This document shows, piece after piece, positions 50,778-60,332 of a DNA stretch of 64,000 nt. The stretch comes from Patescibacteria group bacterium. GTDB lineage: Bacteria; Patescibacteria; Paceibacteria; UBA6257; 2-01-FULL-56-20. How positions within the stretch are numbered: the first letter of the stretch is position 1; every line of letters begins with the position of its first letter. The notes below the pieces were generated by a model that searched no databases, had not been told where the DNA came from, and saw only the letters and a list, made by a program, of their open reading frames with translations. Made by a program: the position numbers and the translations under genes. The DNA lies in NCBI GenBank assembly GCA_024654525.1, contig JANLHI010000032.1, positions 62,001-126,000 on the forward strand, in the 5' to 3' direction.

Positions 50778-52307
50778 ATGGATACCTATAGCGTGTGGGG
50801 CGCGGCACTTGTCGCGCTTGTTGTCGGTTTTGGCGTCGGATACGTGGTGCGGCGTGTATGGGCTACGCGACAAGCGGGTATAGTCGAGGAACGGACAAAA
50901 GAAGTTCTTCAGGAAGCGGAAAGAAAGGCAAAAGAGTTGGTAATGGAGGCCGAGAAAAAATCGGTGGATTTGTTTGCGGAGTCGAAAAAAGAGGAGCGGG
51001 AAAGGAAAGTAGAACTAGGAAATCTTGAGCAGAGGTTGGTGAGGAGAGAAGAAATTCTCGATAAGAAATTGACCGCAATCACCAATGATGAGTCTGTATT
51101 GCGCACGAAGAGTGACGTACTTAAGAAGCAGGAAAGTGAATTGCAGGCCATTGCTGAAGATGCACAGGGGAAATTGGAAAAAATAAGCGGTTTGAGTGCG
51201 CAAGAGGCGCGTGATGAGTTGTTTAGGAAAGTAAAAGAGGATCGTAGGGCTGATTTGGCGCAATTGATACAAAAAGTGGAAAAGGAAAATCATGACGAGG
51301 TAGAGCGACGTTCGATGAGTATCATCACTACCGCGCTTCAACGTTTTAGTCGCTCTCATATTTCTGAATTGACCACCACTTCTTTTCCTTTGGGGGACGA
51401 GGATATTAAGGGAAAGATTATTGGGCGTGAGGGGCGCAATATTCGGGCGTTGGAGCGTGCTACGGGAGTTGAATTTGTAATCGATGAAACGCCTGACAGT
51501 ATCATAATATCTTCATTTGATCCGTATCGGCGCGAAGTTGCACGGCTTGCGCTTGCAAAGCTCATTAAAGACGGACGTATCCAGCCCGCGAAGATTGAGG
51601 AGAAAGTGGAAGAATCCAAGCAGGAACTTGCGAAGCGAATGATGGAGATAGGAGAAGCTGCTGCCGAGGAGGTGGGAGTTTTTGATCTTCCGAAAGAAAT
51701 TATCCAACTTCTTGGGAGGCTTCATTTTCGTACGAGTTATGGGCAGAATGTACTTACTCATTCGATTGAAATGACACATCTTGCCACGATGATGGCGGGT
51801 GAGTTGGGTCTAAATGTCGAGGTGGCGAAGAAGGGCGCGCTTGTGCACGACATAGGAAAGGCATTGGACCATGATATCGAAGGGACGCATGTTGATTTGG
51901 GTATGAAAGTACTCAGAAAATACAATATTGACGAGCGTGTAATTCAAGCGATGCAGTCCCATCACGAGGATTATCCCTATGCGATTCCCGAGGCGTATGT
52001 GGTTACTGCGGTTGATGTGCTTTCTGCCGCCCGCCCCGGTGCGCGACGGGGGACTATTGAAGCGTATATCAAGAGATTGGGAGATCTTGAGCGTATTGCG
52101 ATGGAGTTTCCCGGTGTGAAAAGTGCATATGCAATATCTGCGGGGCGTGAGTTGCGCGTATTTGCAATACCCGAAAAAATCGACGATTTTCGTGCGCTCG
52201 AGCTTGCACGGGAAATTGCGAATAAAATACAATCCGAGTTAAAATATCCTGGAGAGATTAAGGTGAATGTGATTCGTGAGATGCGCGCAGTGGAATACGC
52301 AAGATAG
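50778..52307 (+). CDS. rny: Ribonuclease Y
   Basis: 509 residues of typical length. An N-terminal membrane helix (WGAALVALVVGFGVGYVV), a long coiled coil (about 30-190), a KH domain (KGKIIGREGRNIRALERATG) and an HD domain (LTHSIEMTHLATMMAGELG, LVHDIGKALDHD) are all intact. It starts mRNA decay at the membrane. AAGGAAG lies about ten bases before the ATG. Together with RNase J and the beta-CASP enzyme at 11566 it gives a Gram-positive-like RNA decay set. Confidence 0.97.
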   Translation: MDTYSVWGAALVALVVGFGVGYVVRRVWATRQAGIVEERTKEVLQEAERKAKELVMEAEKKSVDLFAESKKEERERKVELGNLEQRLVRREEILDKKLTAITNDESVLRTKSDVLKKQESELQAIAEDAQGKLEKISGLSAQEARDELFRKVKEDRRADLAQLIQKVEKENHDEVERRSMSIITTALQRFSRSHISELTTTSFPLGDEDIKGKIIGREGRNIRALERATGVEFVIDETPDSIIISSFDPYRREVARLALAKLIKDGRIQPAKIEEKVEESKQELAKRMMEIGEAAAEEVGVFDLPKEIIQLLGRLHFRTSYGQNVLTHSIEMTHLATMMAGELGLNVEVAKKGALVHDIGKALDHDIEGTHVDLGMKVLRKYNIDERVIQAMQSHHEDYPYAIPEAYVVTAVDVLSAARPGARRGTIEAYIKRLGDLERIAMEFPGVKSAYAISAGRELRVFAIPEKIDDFRALELAREIANKIQSELKYPGEIKVNVIREMRAVEYAR

Positions 52308-52399
52308 TTTTCGAATGTACGAAGGGTTTACGAGAATACAAATGCGCACCACAGGAATTACTTCGCATCGGTTCGTAATTCTGTAAGTCTCTATAAGCT

Positions 52400-53914
52400 A
52401 TGCTTCTAAAACTCTCAAAATTCTTTACTTATATATCGCTGTTTTCAGTACTCGTGGTGGTAAAGTCCACCTTTTTCCCTTTTATTGGAGGGAAAGCTTA
52501 TTTTTTTAGAGTTGCGATTGAATTAGCGGTGGCATTCGCTTTTTTGTGGTGGGCGTTTGAAGCGTCGCATGGTGAGGCGATGCGGCGTGTGCGCACTACG
52601 TTTCGCAAACCGCTGGTAATCGCGGTGTCTTTTTTTGCGCTTGCGTTTCTTCTTGCCAGTGTGTTCGCATACGATCCTCACGCTGCATTTTGGTCCAATT
52701 ACGAGCGAGGAGAAGGAGGATTTCAAATGCTTCATTACTACGCATTCTTTTTACTACTTGCAATGTTCTTTGATACGAGGAAAGATTGGAATCGTTTTTT
52801 TGTGACTGCGGTTATTGTGACGATATGTATGGTGGGATATGGTATTGGGGCTGCGGCGCTTACCCCACATTGTCCCATTGGTACTCATCTTACGGATGCG
52901 GGACCGTCCTCGAGTATACCGCAAATATGCACGGGAAGTTCTTTGACTGCTTCAAGTGGTGCCCAATACGCACCCGTGAATCGAAGCGTATTCGGATTTG
53001 TCGGTCCATACTTACGCATTGACGGTCAGCCTGTTGCGCCGACGTTTCTCGGAAGGATTTTCTCGGATAGGAGATTTCAAGGGTCTTTGGGAAATCCCGC
53101 ATATGTAGCACCGTATCTTATGTTCGGGATATTCTATTGTCTCTATCTTGGATTCAAGGAGGGTATTCGAAAACAAAAGCGGGTATTATGGGTGGTGATA
53201 GCTGCGGTATTCTTTATATTTCTTATTCTTACTCAAACGCGAGGAACATTCTTGGGGTTGATTGCGGCAGCATTAGTTTTTCTGTTATATCTCGCTATTC
53301 GTGGAAGCGGACGTATACGTCGCTTCTCAATCATCACACTTCTCGCTTTTTTTCTGGTTAATGCGACGTTGTTTATTGCTCATGACAATACGTTGGTGCG
53401 AAAAATTCCGTTTGTAGAGCGTTTTTATAATCTTGGTTCTGCAGAAAGTTTTGCGCCACGTCTTTGGACATGGGGATCCGCATGGGAAGGATTCAAGGAA
53501 CGTCCTGTGTTTGGGTGGGGTCCGGAAAATTTCCCTGCGGTGTTTGATGCGCATTTTGATTCGCGTCATTTTATTCCCGGGCAAGATACTGAAACATGGT
53601 TTGATCGCGCACATAGCGTAGTATTCGATTACCTTTCGGAGACGGGGGTTGTCGGATTCTTCGCATATCTTTCCATCTTTGCGTTTTTCTTCGCGGGATT
53701 TTTCGTGCGCGATCGTGTGCGCATGCTTCCGGATGTCCTTATGCGACGTGCATTGATACTTGCACTCCCCGTGGGATATCTCGTGCAGGCATTAGTCCTC
53801 TTTGATGTTCTCCCTATTTATCTCAATCTTTTTATTTTTCTTGCATTCGCCGCATGGTGGTTTGATGCGTCTCATGACAAAGTGTCGGGGGAGGGAGGGG
53901 AGAGTACTCGCTAG
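52400..53914 (+). CDS. O-antigen ligase/polymerase family membrane protein
   Basis: 504 residues with about twelve hydrophobic helices. The large external loop and the segment TQTRGTFLGLIAAALVFLLY match the Wzy_C/WaaL region; RAHSVVFDYLSETGVVGFFAYL carries the conserved H-N/S...E-x-G motif, and FGWGPENFPAVF the upstream one. It would join or polymerise polysaccharide outside the membrane. It opens the polysaccharide locus; its companion follows 14 bases later. Confidence 0.88.
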   Translation: MLLKLSKFFTYISLFSVLVVVKSTFFPFIGGKAYFFRVAIELAVAFAFLWWAFEASHGEAMRRVRTTFRKPLVIAVSFFALAFLLASVFAYDPHAAFWSNYERGEGGFQMLHYYAFFLLLAMFFDTRKDWNRFFVTAVIVTICMVGYGIGAAALTPHCPIGTHLTDAGPSSSIPQICTGSSLTASSGAQYAPVNRSVFGFVGPYLRIDGQPVAPTFLGRIFSDRRFQGSLGNPAYVAPYLMFGIFYCLYLGFKEGIRKQKRVLWVVIAAVFFIFLILTQTRGTFLGLIAAALVFLLYLAIRGSGRIRRFSIITLLAFFLVNATLFIAHDNTLVRKIPFVERFYNLGSAESFAPRLWTWGSAWEGFKERPVFGWGPENFPAVFDAHFDSRHFIPGQDTETWFDRAHSVVFDYLSETGVVGFFAYLSIFAFFFAGFFVRDRVRMLPDVLMRRALILALPVGYLVQALVLFDVLPIYLNLFIFLAFAAWWFDASHDKVSGEGGESTR

Positions 53915-53928
53915 GCTTACATATTTAA

Positions 53929-54567
53929 ATGTCCCCTATACTAAAAAAAATAATTGCGATAGTTGCAACGTTGGGTCTTGTATACATCGCATATTACGGA
54001 TCCTATCTTCCTTTGCATAAAGCGCAGGAATATATTAGGACTATGCAGGGGCTTGATACCGTAAGGACTATTGATGAGCTTGAGAGGGCCTTTTCTGTGC
54101 CGCTTGATTTGCCGTCTCCCATAGGGCAAGAAGAGTTGGTAAGGAATACCGCAACAAATGTCGCTTCTTCCCTTGCGCGTGGCGTTTCCGATCCGGAAAT
54201 AGCACAGGAACTTATACGATTTGTAGAGAGTTATTTTGAACCTATCGTGTTACGGGGAAGAGGAATGAGTTTTGGGCAAGATCTTTATATTTTGGGTTCG
54301 CTTCATCGCATTGCGTATGATCAAGGCAATGACCCTGTACATCTTGATGCCGCGATACGTTTCTTTTCCCAAGGACTTGATCTTAGTCCACAGCGTCCGC
54401 AGTTCCTTTATGCATTGCTTGACGTGGTGCGTCTTAAGGGGGATGGGGAAAGCGCGCTTGCGATTGCTCAGCAGATTAATGCACAGTGGCCGAATGACGG
54501 GCGTATTGCCGCGTTTCTCCGTGATCTCAACGAAGCCATTGCGTCATCCACTCCTAATAAAAAATGA
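53929..54567 (+). CDS. Anchored TPR-like companion of the O-antigen ligase
   Basis: 212 residues: one N-terminal hydrophobic helix (IIAIVATLGLVYIAYYG), then helical repeats. HLDAAIRFFSQGLDLSPQRP and AQQINAQWPNDGR look like TPR units. In many relatives such a TPR segment is the C-terminal part of the ligase protein, so this may be a split-off subunit. It overlaps gmd by the four-base ATGA. Confidence 0.7.
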   Translation: MSPILKKIIAIVATLGLVYIAYYGSYLPLHKAQEYIRTMQGLDTVRTIDELERAFSVPLDLPSPIGQEELVRNTATNVASSLARGVSDPEIAQELIRFVESYFEPIVLRGRGMSFGQDLYILGSLHRIAYDQGNDPVHLDAAIRFFSQGLDLSPQRPQFLYALLDVVRLKGDGESALAIAQQINAQWPNDGRIAAFLRDLNEAIASSTPNKK

Positions 54568-55583
54568 AAAAAATAAAAAACAAAGTTGCACTTATTTTTG
54601 GTGTCACCGGACAGGATGGAAGTTTTTTGGCGGAGCTGTTGCTTGATAAGGGATACGAAGTGCATGGAGTAATCCGGCGAGCTTCTACATTTAATACCTC
54701 GCGTATCAACCATATCTATGAAGATCCGCATACTACCGATAAGCGTTTTTTCTTGCACTATGGCGATCTTGCCGATGCGAACACTATCAGAAAATTGTTG
54801 TATATGATCATGCCTGATGAAATATATAATCTTGGTGCGCAATCGCATGTGCGTGTGTCATTTGATATTCCTGAATATACGGCAAATGTAACCGGAGTGG
54901 GGGCATTGCGCGTGCTTGAAGCGGCGAAGGATTATGAAGAACATATGAAAAGGAAAGTAAAGTTTTATCAGGCAAGTTCCTCGGAGATGTTTGGTGCGAC
55001 ACCTCCTCCTCAAAACGAGACAAGCTCATTTTATCCGCGTAGTCCGTACGCGGCGGCAAAATTATTTGCGTATAATATGACTCGGAATTATCGCGAAGCG
55101 TATGGAATGTTTGCGGTAAACGGGATTCTTTTCAATCATGAATCCGAGCGAAGAGGCGAAACCTTTGTAACGCGAAAGATCACGCGCGCAGTGGCGCGAA
55201 TTAAAGTGGGGAAGGAGAAGAAGCTATTTCTTGGGAATCTTGATGCAAAGCGCGATTGGGGATATGCGCCGGAGTATATGGAAGCCGCGTGGAGGATGTT
55301 GCAGACCGATCGTCCCGATGATTATGTAATCGGTACCGGTGAATCCCACTCCGTGCGAGAATTTGTGGCGGAGGCGTTTCGTGTTGCGGGGTTGGGGAAT
55401 TGGAAGAAGTATGTAGGGTTTGATTCTCGTTATCTTCGTCCTACCGAAGTTGAGAGTCTTATCGCCGATACGCGAAAAGCAAAAAAGAAACTCGGCTGGA
55501 AGGCGAAAGTAACGTTTCCTGAGCTTGTGCGTATCATGGTGGAGGCGGATTGTCGCGAAGAGGGGATTCTTAATTTGGAATAA
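54564..55583 (+). CDS. gmd: GDP-mannose 4,6-dehydratase
   Basis: 339 residues. GVTGQDGSFLAELLLDKGYEV is the NADP site, YGDLAD and NLGAQSHVRVSF follow, SSSEMFG and SPYAAAKLFAYN give the catalytic S/T-Y-x-x-x-K, and FNHESERRGETFVTRKI is the Gmd hallmark. It makes GDP-4-keto-6-deoxy-D-mannose, the precursor of GDP-fucose, GDP-colitose and GDP-perosamine. Several downstream genes could each use this product. Confidence 0.97.
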   Translation: MKKIKNKVALIFGVTGQDGSFLAELLLDKGYEVHGVIRRASTFNTSRINHIYEDPHTTDKRFFLHYGDLADANTIRKLLYMIMPDEIYNLGAQSHVRVSFDIPEYTANVTGVGALRVLEAAKDYEEHMKRKVKFYQASSSEMFGATPPPQNETSSFYPRSPYAAAKLFAYNMTRNYREAYGMFAVNGILFNHESERRGETFVTRKITRAVARIKVGKEKKLFLGNLDAKRDWGYAPEYMEAAWRMLQTDRPDDYVIGTGESHSVREFVAEAFRVAGLGNWKKYVGFDSRYLRPTEVESLIADTRKAKKKLGWKAKVTFPELVRIMVEADCREEGILNLE

Positions 55584-55603
55584 TCTTTACGAAGAGGAGT
55601 GAG

Positions 55604-56560
55604 ATGTCTATGTTGGAACTTAAAGGAAAAAAAATATTAGTGACGGGAGGGCATGGATTTCTTGGGTCGCGAATGCTTGCACTTCTCAAGGATGAATATG
55701 GAATTCATCCAAGTGATATTTTTACTCCTGGTCGCGAAGAGTTGGATTTACGGTTTCGGGAAAATTGCGTGCGCGCGGTGGAGCATCAAGATGTGGTGTT
55801 CCATCTTGCGGGGACTGTCGGAGGAATAGGTTTTAATCAGGAATATCCGGCCCAGCTTTTCTACGACAATATCATGATGGGGGTACAGCTTATGGATGCT
55901 GCATATCGCGGAGGAGTAAAAAAATTTATTACACTCGGAACGATTTGTAGTTATCCAAAATTCACTTCAGCGCCTTTTAAAGAAGAGGATCTTTGGAATG
56001 GCTATCCGGAGGAAACCAATGCGCCGTACGGTCTTGCAAAGAAAATGCTTCTTGTGCAGGCGCAGGTATACCGTGCGCAGTACGGTTTCAACGGTATTAT
56101 TCTTTTCCCCACCAACTTATACGGCCCCGGTGATAATTTTGATCTTAAAAATTCACACGTACTCCCCGCACTTATCCGAAAAGTTATAGAGGCAAAAAAG
56201 GAGGGAAGGAATTATATCGAGGTATGGGGAACCGGAAATGTGACGCGTGAATTTCTTTATGTGGATGATGCGGCACGCGGCATCATAGAAGCCGCCATGC
56301 AATATGATAAATCCGATCCGGTAAATCTCGGATCCGGAAGGGAAATTTCCATCAAAGATCTCGTATCTCTTATTTGCAAACTTACAGACTTTGACGGGGA
56401 AATTCGTTGGGATGCGACTCGTCCCGATGGTCAGCCTCGTCGTTTTGTTGATACATGCAGAGCTCAAAAAGAATTCGGTTTTAATTCCGCGATGGAATTT
56501 GAAGAGGGAGTGAAGCGCACTATTGAGTGGTACGAAAAAGAGGTTTCTGGAAAAGAGTAA
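55604..56560 (+). CDS. GDP-L-fucose synthase-like SDR
   Basis: 318 residues. GGHGFLGSRML binds NADP, HLAGTVGGIGFN and the N-I-M-M-G-V-Q-L-M-D-A-A block match GDP-fucose synthase (fcl/wcaG), TICSYPK gives the Ser/Cys region and NAPYGLAKKMLL the catalytic Y-x-x-x-K. NLYGPGDNFDLKNSHVLPAL and GTGNVTREFLYVDDAA are also family-like. It probably does the 3,5-epimerisation and reduction to GDP-L-fucose. A Shine-Dalgarno GAGGAG lies just upstream. Confidence 0.85.
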   Translation: MSMLELKGKKILVTGGHGFLGSRMLALLKDEYGIHPSDIFTPGREELDLRFRENCVRAVEHQDVVFHLAGTVGGIGFNQEYPAQLFYDNIMMGVQLMDAAYRGGVKKFITLGTICSYPKFTSAPFKEEDLWNGYPEETNAPYGLAKKMLLVQAQVYRAQYGFNGIILFPTNLYGPGDNFDLKNSHVLPALIRKVIEAKKEGRNYIEVWGTGNVTREFLYVDDAARGIIEAAMQYDKSDPVNLGSGREISIKDLVSLICKLTDFDGEIRWDATRPDGQPRRFVDTCRAQKEFGFNSAMEFEEGVKRTIEWYEKEVSGKE

Positions 56561-56590
56561 AGTTGTTTCTAAAGTGCAATGTAGTTTGAG

Positions 56591-58084
56591 CTATATAGTA
56601 TTTTCGGGAGTGGGTGTTGAAATTTTGGTATTTTTCTCGCGCAACGAAGTAAAAAGAGCCAGCATCTCCTGCGCAAACGGTTCTTTGAGGATGTAGAGCA
56701 TATTCAGATACACCACTATCGATAAAATTATATTTGCGATAACCGGAAGGAACCCAATGCTTGCGTAGGTACACAGTGACATTGTTGCGGTCGCGATGAT
56801 TAATTTCCCAATGTGCGGACGAGGGTAGTTCATATGCGTTTTTACGCGAGTTAATATGAGCCCCATTACAATCACTTGGTTTATTAATGTAGCCCATGCG
56901 GAACCGGGTCCTCCGAATGAAGGGATAAGTGCAATATCAAATATTGCATTGCTTATAAATCCTGCGAGTGCGTACCATCCAAGGATTTTTTGGTCGTTGT
57001 GCGCAAGAAGGAGATAGGTAAAGAGTAATATAAAGAAATTTGTTGAGAGTGTAAGAATCAATATTCGAAAGTTGAGTGATCCCGCTACGAACGAGCTTCC
57101 GTATAGTATGGTCATGAGCGGACCGGCAATAATGAGTCCTCCCGCAATAGCAGGAAAAATGAGCGACAGTGAAAATTGTTGTATTGCCTGACACAGGCGC
57201 AAGAGTTTTTCCTTATTTTCTCGGACGAGTCGGGCGAATATGGGGAATGCGACAAGAGGAGAGATACCAAGAAACGCGTACAGAAGAGTTATCGGTCGTT
57301 GTGCGGCGCTGTAGAGCCCTATTTCTTGAGGGGTGCGCAGGAGTCCTAGAATGAATGTATCGGTCGAGAGCATGAGTGTTCCTAGGATGCCGGCGAGCGC
57401 GAGTGGTATACCGATATGGAGTATCTCGCGCATGGTCGCCCAGCGGATATTGCGAAAAAAGTCGCGGAAGAGCGGACGAAGAAGATAGGCGGCGGCGATT
57501 GCTCCGATTGCGGTTCCCGCCATATACCCTCCAATAAGCGCGAACGCCGTCGGTGCATATGCTATAGAAAGAAGTCCAAATGCCAATATGCCAAAGTTAG
57601 TGAGGAGATTCAGGAGTGCCTCGTATTCCATCTTTTGCCGTGCACGGAGTATGTGAATGCTGGATTCCCGCAGTGAGTCGAAAACAAGCATGAGCATTGC
57701 GAGTGGCAAAAGATGTGAGGCGCCCGGAACAGCGGATATCTGCGCGCCAAAGGCGAATGCGGCGGCAATGCTTATCGTTACAAGCACCGCTTTCATGGCG
57801 ATGCCGTTCGCGACATACGAGGCGATTTTCTCCGGCGTTGCAGATATTTGTTTAAAAAGGGCGGTATCAATACCGAGGTCGGAAAATATACCGAGAATTG
57901 CGGCAAGACTTATTGCATAGGAAAATACCCCATATTCTCCGGCGCCGATAATGCGCGCGCCGTAAATGACGATCCCTGCACGGATAAATCGTCCTCCGAT
58001 TTGGCTCAAGAATACCCAGAAGGAGTTTTTTGCGAGAGTCTGCTTTATTCCCACATTTTCGAACAAAAAGTGTTTTATGTGCAT
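56591..58084 (-). CDS. Polysaccharide flippase, Wzx/MOP type
   Basis: 497 residues with about fourteen hydrophobic helices. The start NSFWVFLSQIGGRFIRAGIV followed by YGARIIGAGEYGVFSYAISL is the classic Wzx/RfbX opening. It would flip lipid-linked sugar units for the ligase/polymerase at 52400. It is the only minus-strand gene between gmd and the GT10 gene, which suggests separate control or later insertion. Confidence 0.88.
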   Translation of the reverse strand: MHIKHFLFENVGIKQTLAKNSFWVFLSQIGGRFIRAGIVIYGARIIGAGEYGVFSYAISLAAILGIFSDLGIDTALFKQISATPEKIASYVANGIAMKAVLVTISIAAAFAFGAQISAVPGASHLLPLAMLMLVFDSLRESSIHILRARQKMEYEALLNLLTNFGILAFGLLSIAYAPTAFALIGGYMAGTAIGAIAAAYLLRPLFRDFFRNIRWATMREILHIGIPLALAGILGTLMLSTDTFILGLLRTPQEIGLYSAAQRPITLLYAFLGISPLVAFPIFARLVRENKEKLLRLCQAIQQFSLSLIFPAIAGGLIIAGPLMTILYGSSFVAGSLNFRILILTLSTNFFILLFTYLLLAHNDQKILGWYALAGFISNAIFDIALIPSFGGPGSAWATLINQVIVMGLILTRVKTHMNYPRPHIGKLIIATATMSLCTYASIGFLPVIANIILSIVVYLNMLYILKEPFAQEMLALFTSLREKNTKISTPTPENTI

Positions 58085-58165
58085 ATGCGTTTACAATAGT
58101 ACCCTCCTCCGAGAGTGAAAGCGAGTTCTTTATTGGAGAAGGATGCTTCTTTAGAATTCCTTTGC

Positions 58166-58178
58166 ATCATGGTAAAAT
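58166..58178 (+). promoter_or_regulatory. Extended -10 promoter of SDR gene 58196
   Basis: ATGGTAAAAT (58168-58177) carries TG-n before TAAAAT; predicted start near 58184, twelve bases before the ATG. Confidence 0.5.
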
Positions 58179-58195
58179 CCAGCCATTGCGATTCT

Positions 58196-59125
58196 ATGTC
58201 TAAGATTAAAATATGCGTTCTTGGAAACAAAGGATTTCTTGGGAGTAAAATTGTAGCGCGACTTTGTCGTAATCCAAAATTTAAAATTCTCCCCATGATT
58301 CACAAGGGAGATTTTACCAAGCTTTCACATTGTAGACGTGCAGTACGCGGTGCCGATATAGTGATACATGCTGCGGGATTAGTGACAAGTCGCATGCATC
58401 AATCGGAGCATCCTGCAGAAATTTTCTATACCAATTCGCTCCTGACCTTTCAAGTGTTTGAAGCATGCCGAAGAGAGAAAGTCCCCAATGTGATTACGTT
58501 CAGTTCGAGTACCGCGTTTTCCGTTTCGGGGAAATCTCGAGTGGGAATTTCCGATTTATTTGAAAGTATTCCACATATCAACGGCTCTTTTGGTTTTTAC
58601 GGTATGAGTCGTTGGCTCGTTCCTTTTGTAGCCCATGCATATGCCGCAGAATATGGTATGCGTTCTCGTGTGATTGTGTTCCCGAATCTTTACGGACCGG
58701 GAGATAAATTTGACCATGCTGTTCCGCCTCTTGTTGCGAATCTTATTCGGGAAGTTGATGGGGTTTCTCGCCGAGGGGAGAAAATATTTTTTGGAGGAAA
58801 TAACAAAGAACAGCGCATTGATTTGCTTTATATTGATGATGCGGTAGATTTGGTGGAGCGTATCGCGATGCATCCCGGAGGTGAGAGCGTTCTTTGTGTT
58901 ACTGCGGGATCGGGGACTTCGATTTCCATAGGACGTGTCGTGGAAACGATTGCACGCGAAGCGCATTTCAAAGGAAAAATTTCATGGATAGAGGGACCTG
59001 TATCGTCGGGGATAGTGTTGCATAATCGGGAGGTGAGTTTGCGTTGGAGGTGGAAGCCGAAAACTTCTTTTACTGCGGGCGTACGTCAAACGTTACACTG
59101 GTTTTTTGAACATCATGGCCATTAA
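58196..59125 (+). CDS. NAD-dependent epimerase/dehydratase-like SDR with altered catalytic lysine
   Basis: 309 residues from the ATG at 58196. GNKGFLGSKIVARL binds nucleotide, VIHAAGLV and NLYGPGDKFDHAVPPLVANL align with the SDR at 55604. The catalytic Y-x-x-x-K reads Y-G-M-S-R, so Lys is replaced by Arg; the Ser region is SSSTAF. It could be a ColC-like epimerase/reductase for the keto sugar, another GDP-sugar enzyme, or inactive. It overlaps the next gene by 11 bases. Confidence 0.75.
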   Translation: MSKIKICVLGNKGFLGSKIVARLCRNPKFKILPMIHKGDFTKLSHCRRAVRGADIVIHAAGLVTSRMHQSEHPAEIFYTNSLLTFQVFEACRREKVPNVITFSSSTAFSVSGKSRVGISDLFESIPHINGSFGFYGMSRWLVPFVAHAYAAEYGMRSRVIVFPNLYGPGDKFDHAVPPLVANLIREVDGVSRRGEKIFFGGNNKEQRIDLLYIDDAVDLVERIAMHPGGESVLCVTAGSGTSISIGRVVETIAREAHFKGKISWIEGPVSSGIVLHNREVSLRWRWKPKTSFTAGVRQTLHWFFEHHGH

Positions 59126-60332
59126 AAATAAATTAAAAATTGCGGTAGGATCGCTGAAAATCGGCTCATTTGCAAAAAAGCTGATTCAAAAGACGCTTCA
59201 TAATAATCGCTTGACGTATGGCGATATCACTATTGAATTTGAAAATAAATTTGCACGCGAACATGGGTGTCGTTACGGACTTTTTACGGTAAGCGGAACT
59301 TCAGCGCTTCAAATAGCGCTTCATGCAATGAAAGGCTTGCATGCATGGAAGAATGGAGATGAAGTGCTGGTACCCTCCGTAACATTTATTGCCACATCTA
59401 ATGTGGTGATTCAAAACGGATTAAAGCCGGTGTTTGTCGATGTGGATCCGCGGACATATTTAATGTCTCCTGAAAATATTAAATCCCATATCACTTCCCG
59501 TACGCGAGCAATCATGCCTGTGCATCTTTTCGGTCGTCCCGCGGAGATGAAAAAAATTACCGCGTTGGCGCGGCGGTATAAGTTGAAAGTTATTGTTGAT
59601 TCTTGTGAGACGATGGGGGTGGAGTATCTTGATAAGCCTTTGGGGCAATGGGGGGATATTGTGTGTTTTTCGACATATGCCGCTCACCTTCTTATCACCG
59701 GCGTGGGAGGATTGGCGATTACGAATAATTCCGTATATGCGACAAAGATGCGGAGCTTGATGAATCATGGGCGGGATACAATCTACTATAATATCGATCA
59801 AGATGATCATGTGTTTTCCCGCAAGAAGATGTATAAATTGGTAGATAGACGTTTTTCTTTTATTGATGTGGGGTATAGCTACCGACTTACCGAACTTGAG
59901 GCTGCTCTTGGACTTGAAGGATTGCGTGATTTGAGTGCTAATGTGGCGGCGCGCCAGAAAAATTACCGCTTGTTTCTTGAGGCGCTCGCGCCTTATGCAC
60001 GCGACCTCCAGTTGCCGATCTTACAAAAGGGGGAGGTATGCGCGTGTATGATGTTTCCCATCGTTATTCGTCCGGAGAGTAATATCCAACGGGCGGAACT
60101 TATCGCATTTCTTGAAACACACGGCATCGAGACCCGCTACGCAATGCCGCTTCTTTCCCAGCCGATCTATCAGAAGCTTTTCCCCGGATACGAGAAGCGG
60201 TATCCAGTGGCGCGCTGGATGGATAAGAACGGATTTTATATAGGATGTCATCAATATCTTTCCGAAAAAGATGTGCGGTATGTGGTTACGGTGTTTAAAA
60301 AATTTTTCGGGCATAAGACATTGTTTTCATGA
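59115..60332 (+). CDS. DegT-family PLP enzyme with His for Lys: candidate sugar 3-dehydratase (ColD-like)
   Basis: 405 residues from the ATG at 59115. The fold is DegT/DnrJ/EryC1: SGTSALQIALHAM, EVLVPSVTFIATSN, VFVDVDPRTY, MPVHLFGRPAEM, VIVDSCETMGVEY. Where aminotransferases have the PLP-binding Lys, this reads STYAAHLLITGVGG with His191. The same swap defines ColD (GDP-4-keto-6-deoxymannose 3-dehydratase) and the CDP-sugar enzyme RfbH/E1, which remove a hydroxyl instead of adding an amine. gmd upstream makes ColD's substrate. Confidence 0.8.
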   Translation: MAIKNKLKIAVGSLKIGSFAKKLIQKTLHNNRLTYGDITIEFENKFAREHGCRYGLFTVSGTSALQIALHAMKGLHAWKNGDEVLVPSVTFIATSNVVIQNGLKPVFVDVDPRTYLMSPENIKSHITSRTRAIMPVHLFGRPAEMKKITALARRYKLKVIVDSCETMGVEYLDKPLGQWGDIVCFSTYAAHLLITGVGGLAITNNSVYATKMRSLMNHGRDTIYYNIDQDDHVFSRKKMYKLVDRRFSFIDVGYSYRLTELEAALGLEGLRDLSANVAARQKNYRLFLEALAPYARDLQLPILQKGEVCACMMFPIVIRPESNIQRAELIAFLETHGIETRYAMPLLSQPIYQKLFPGYEKRYPVARWMDKNGFYIGCHQYLSEKDVRYVVTVFKKFFGHKTLFS

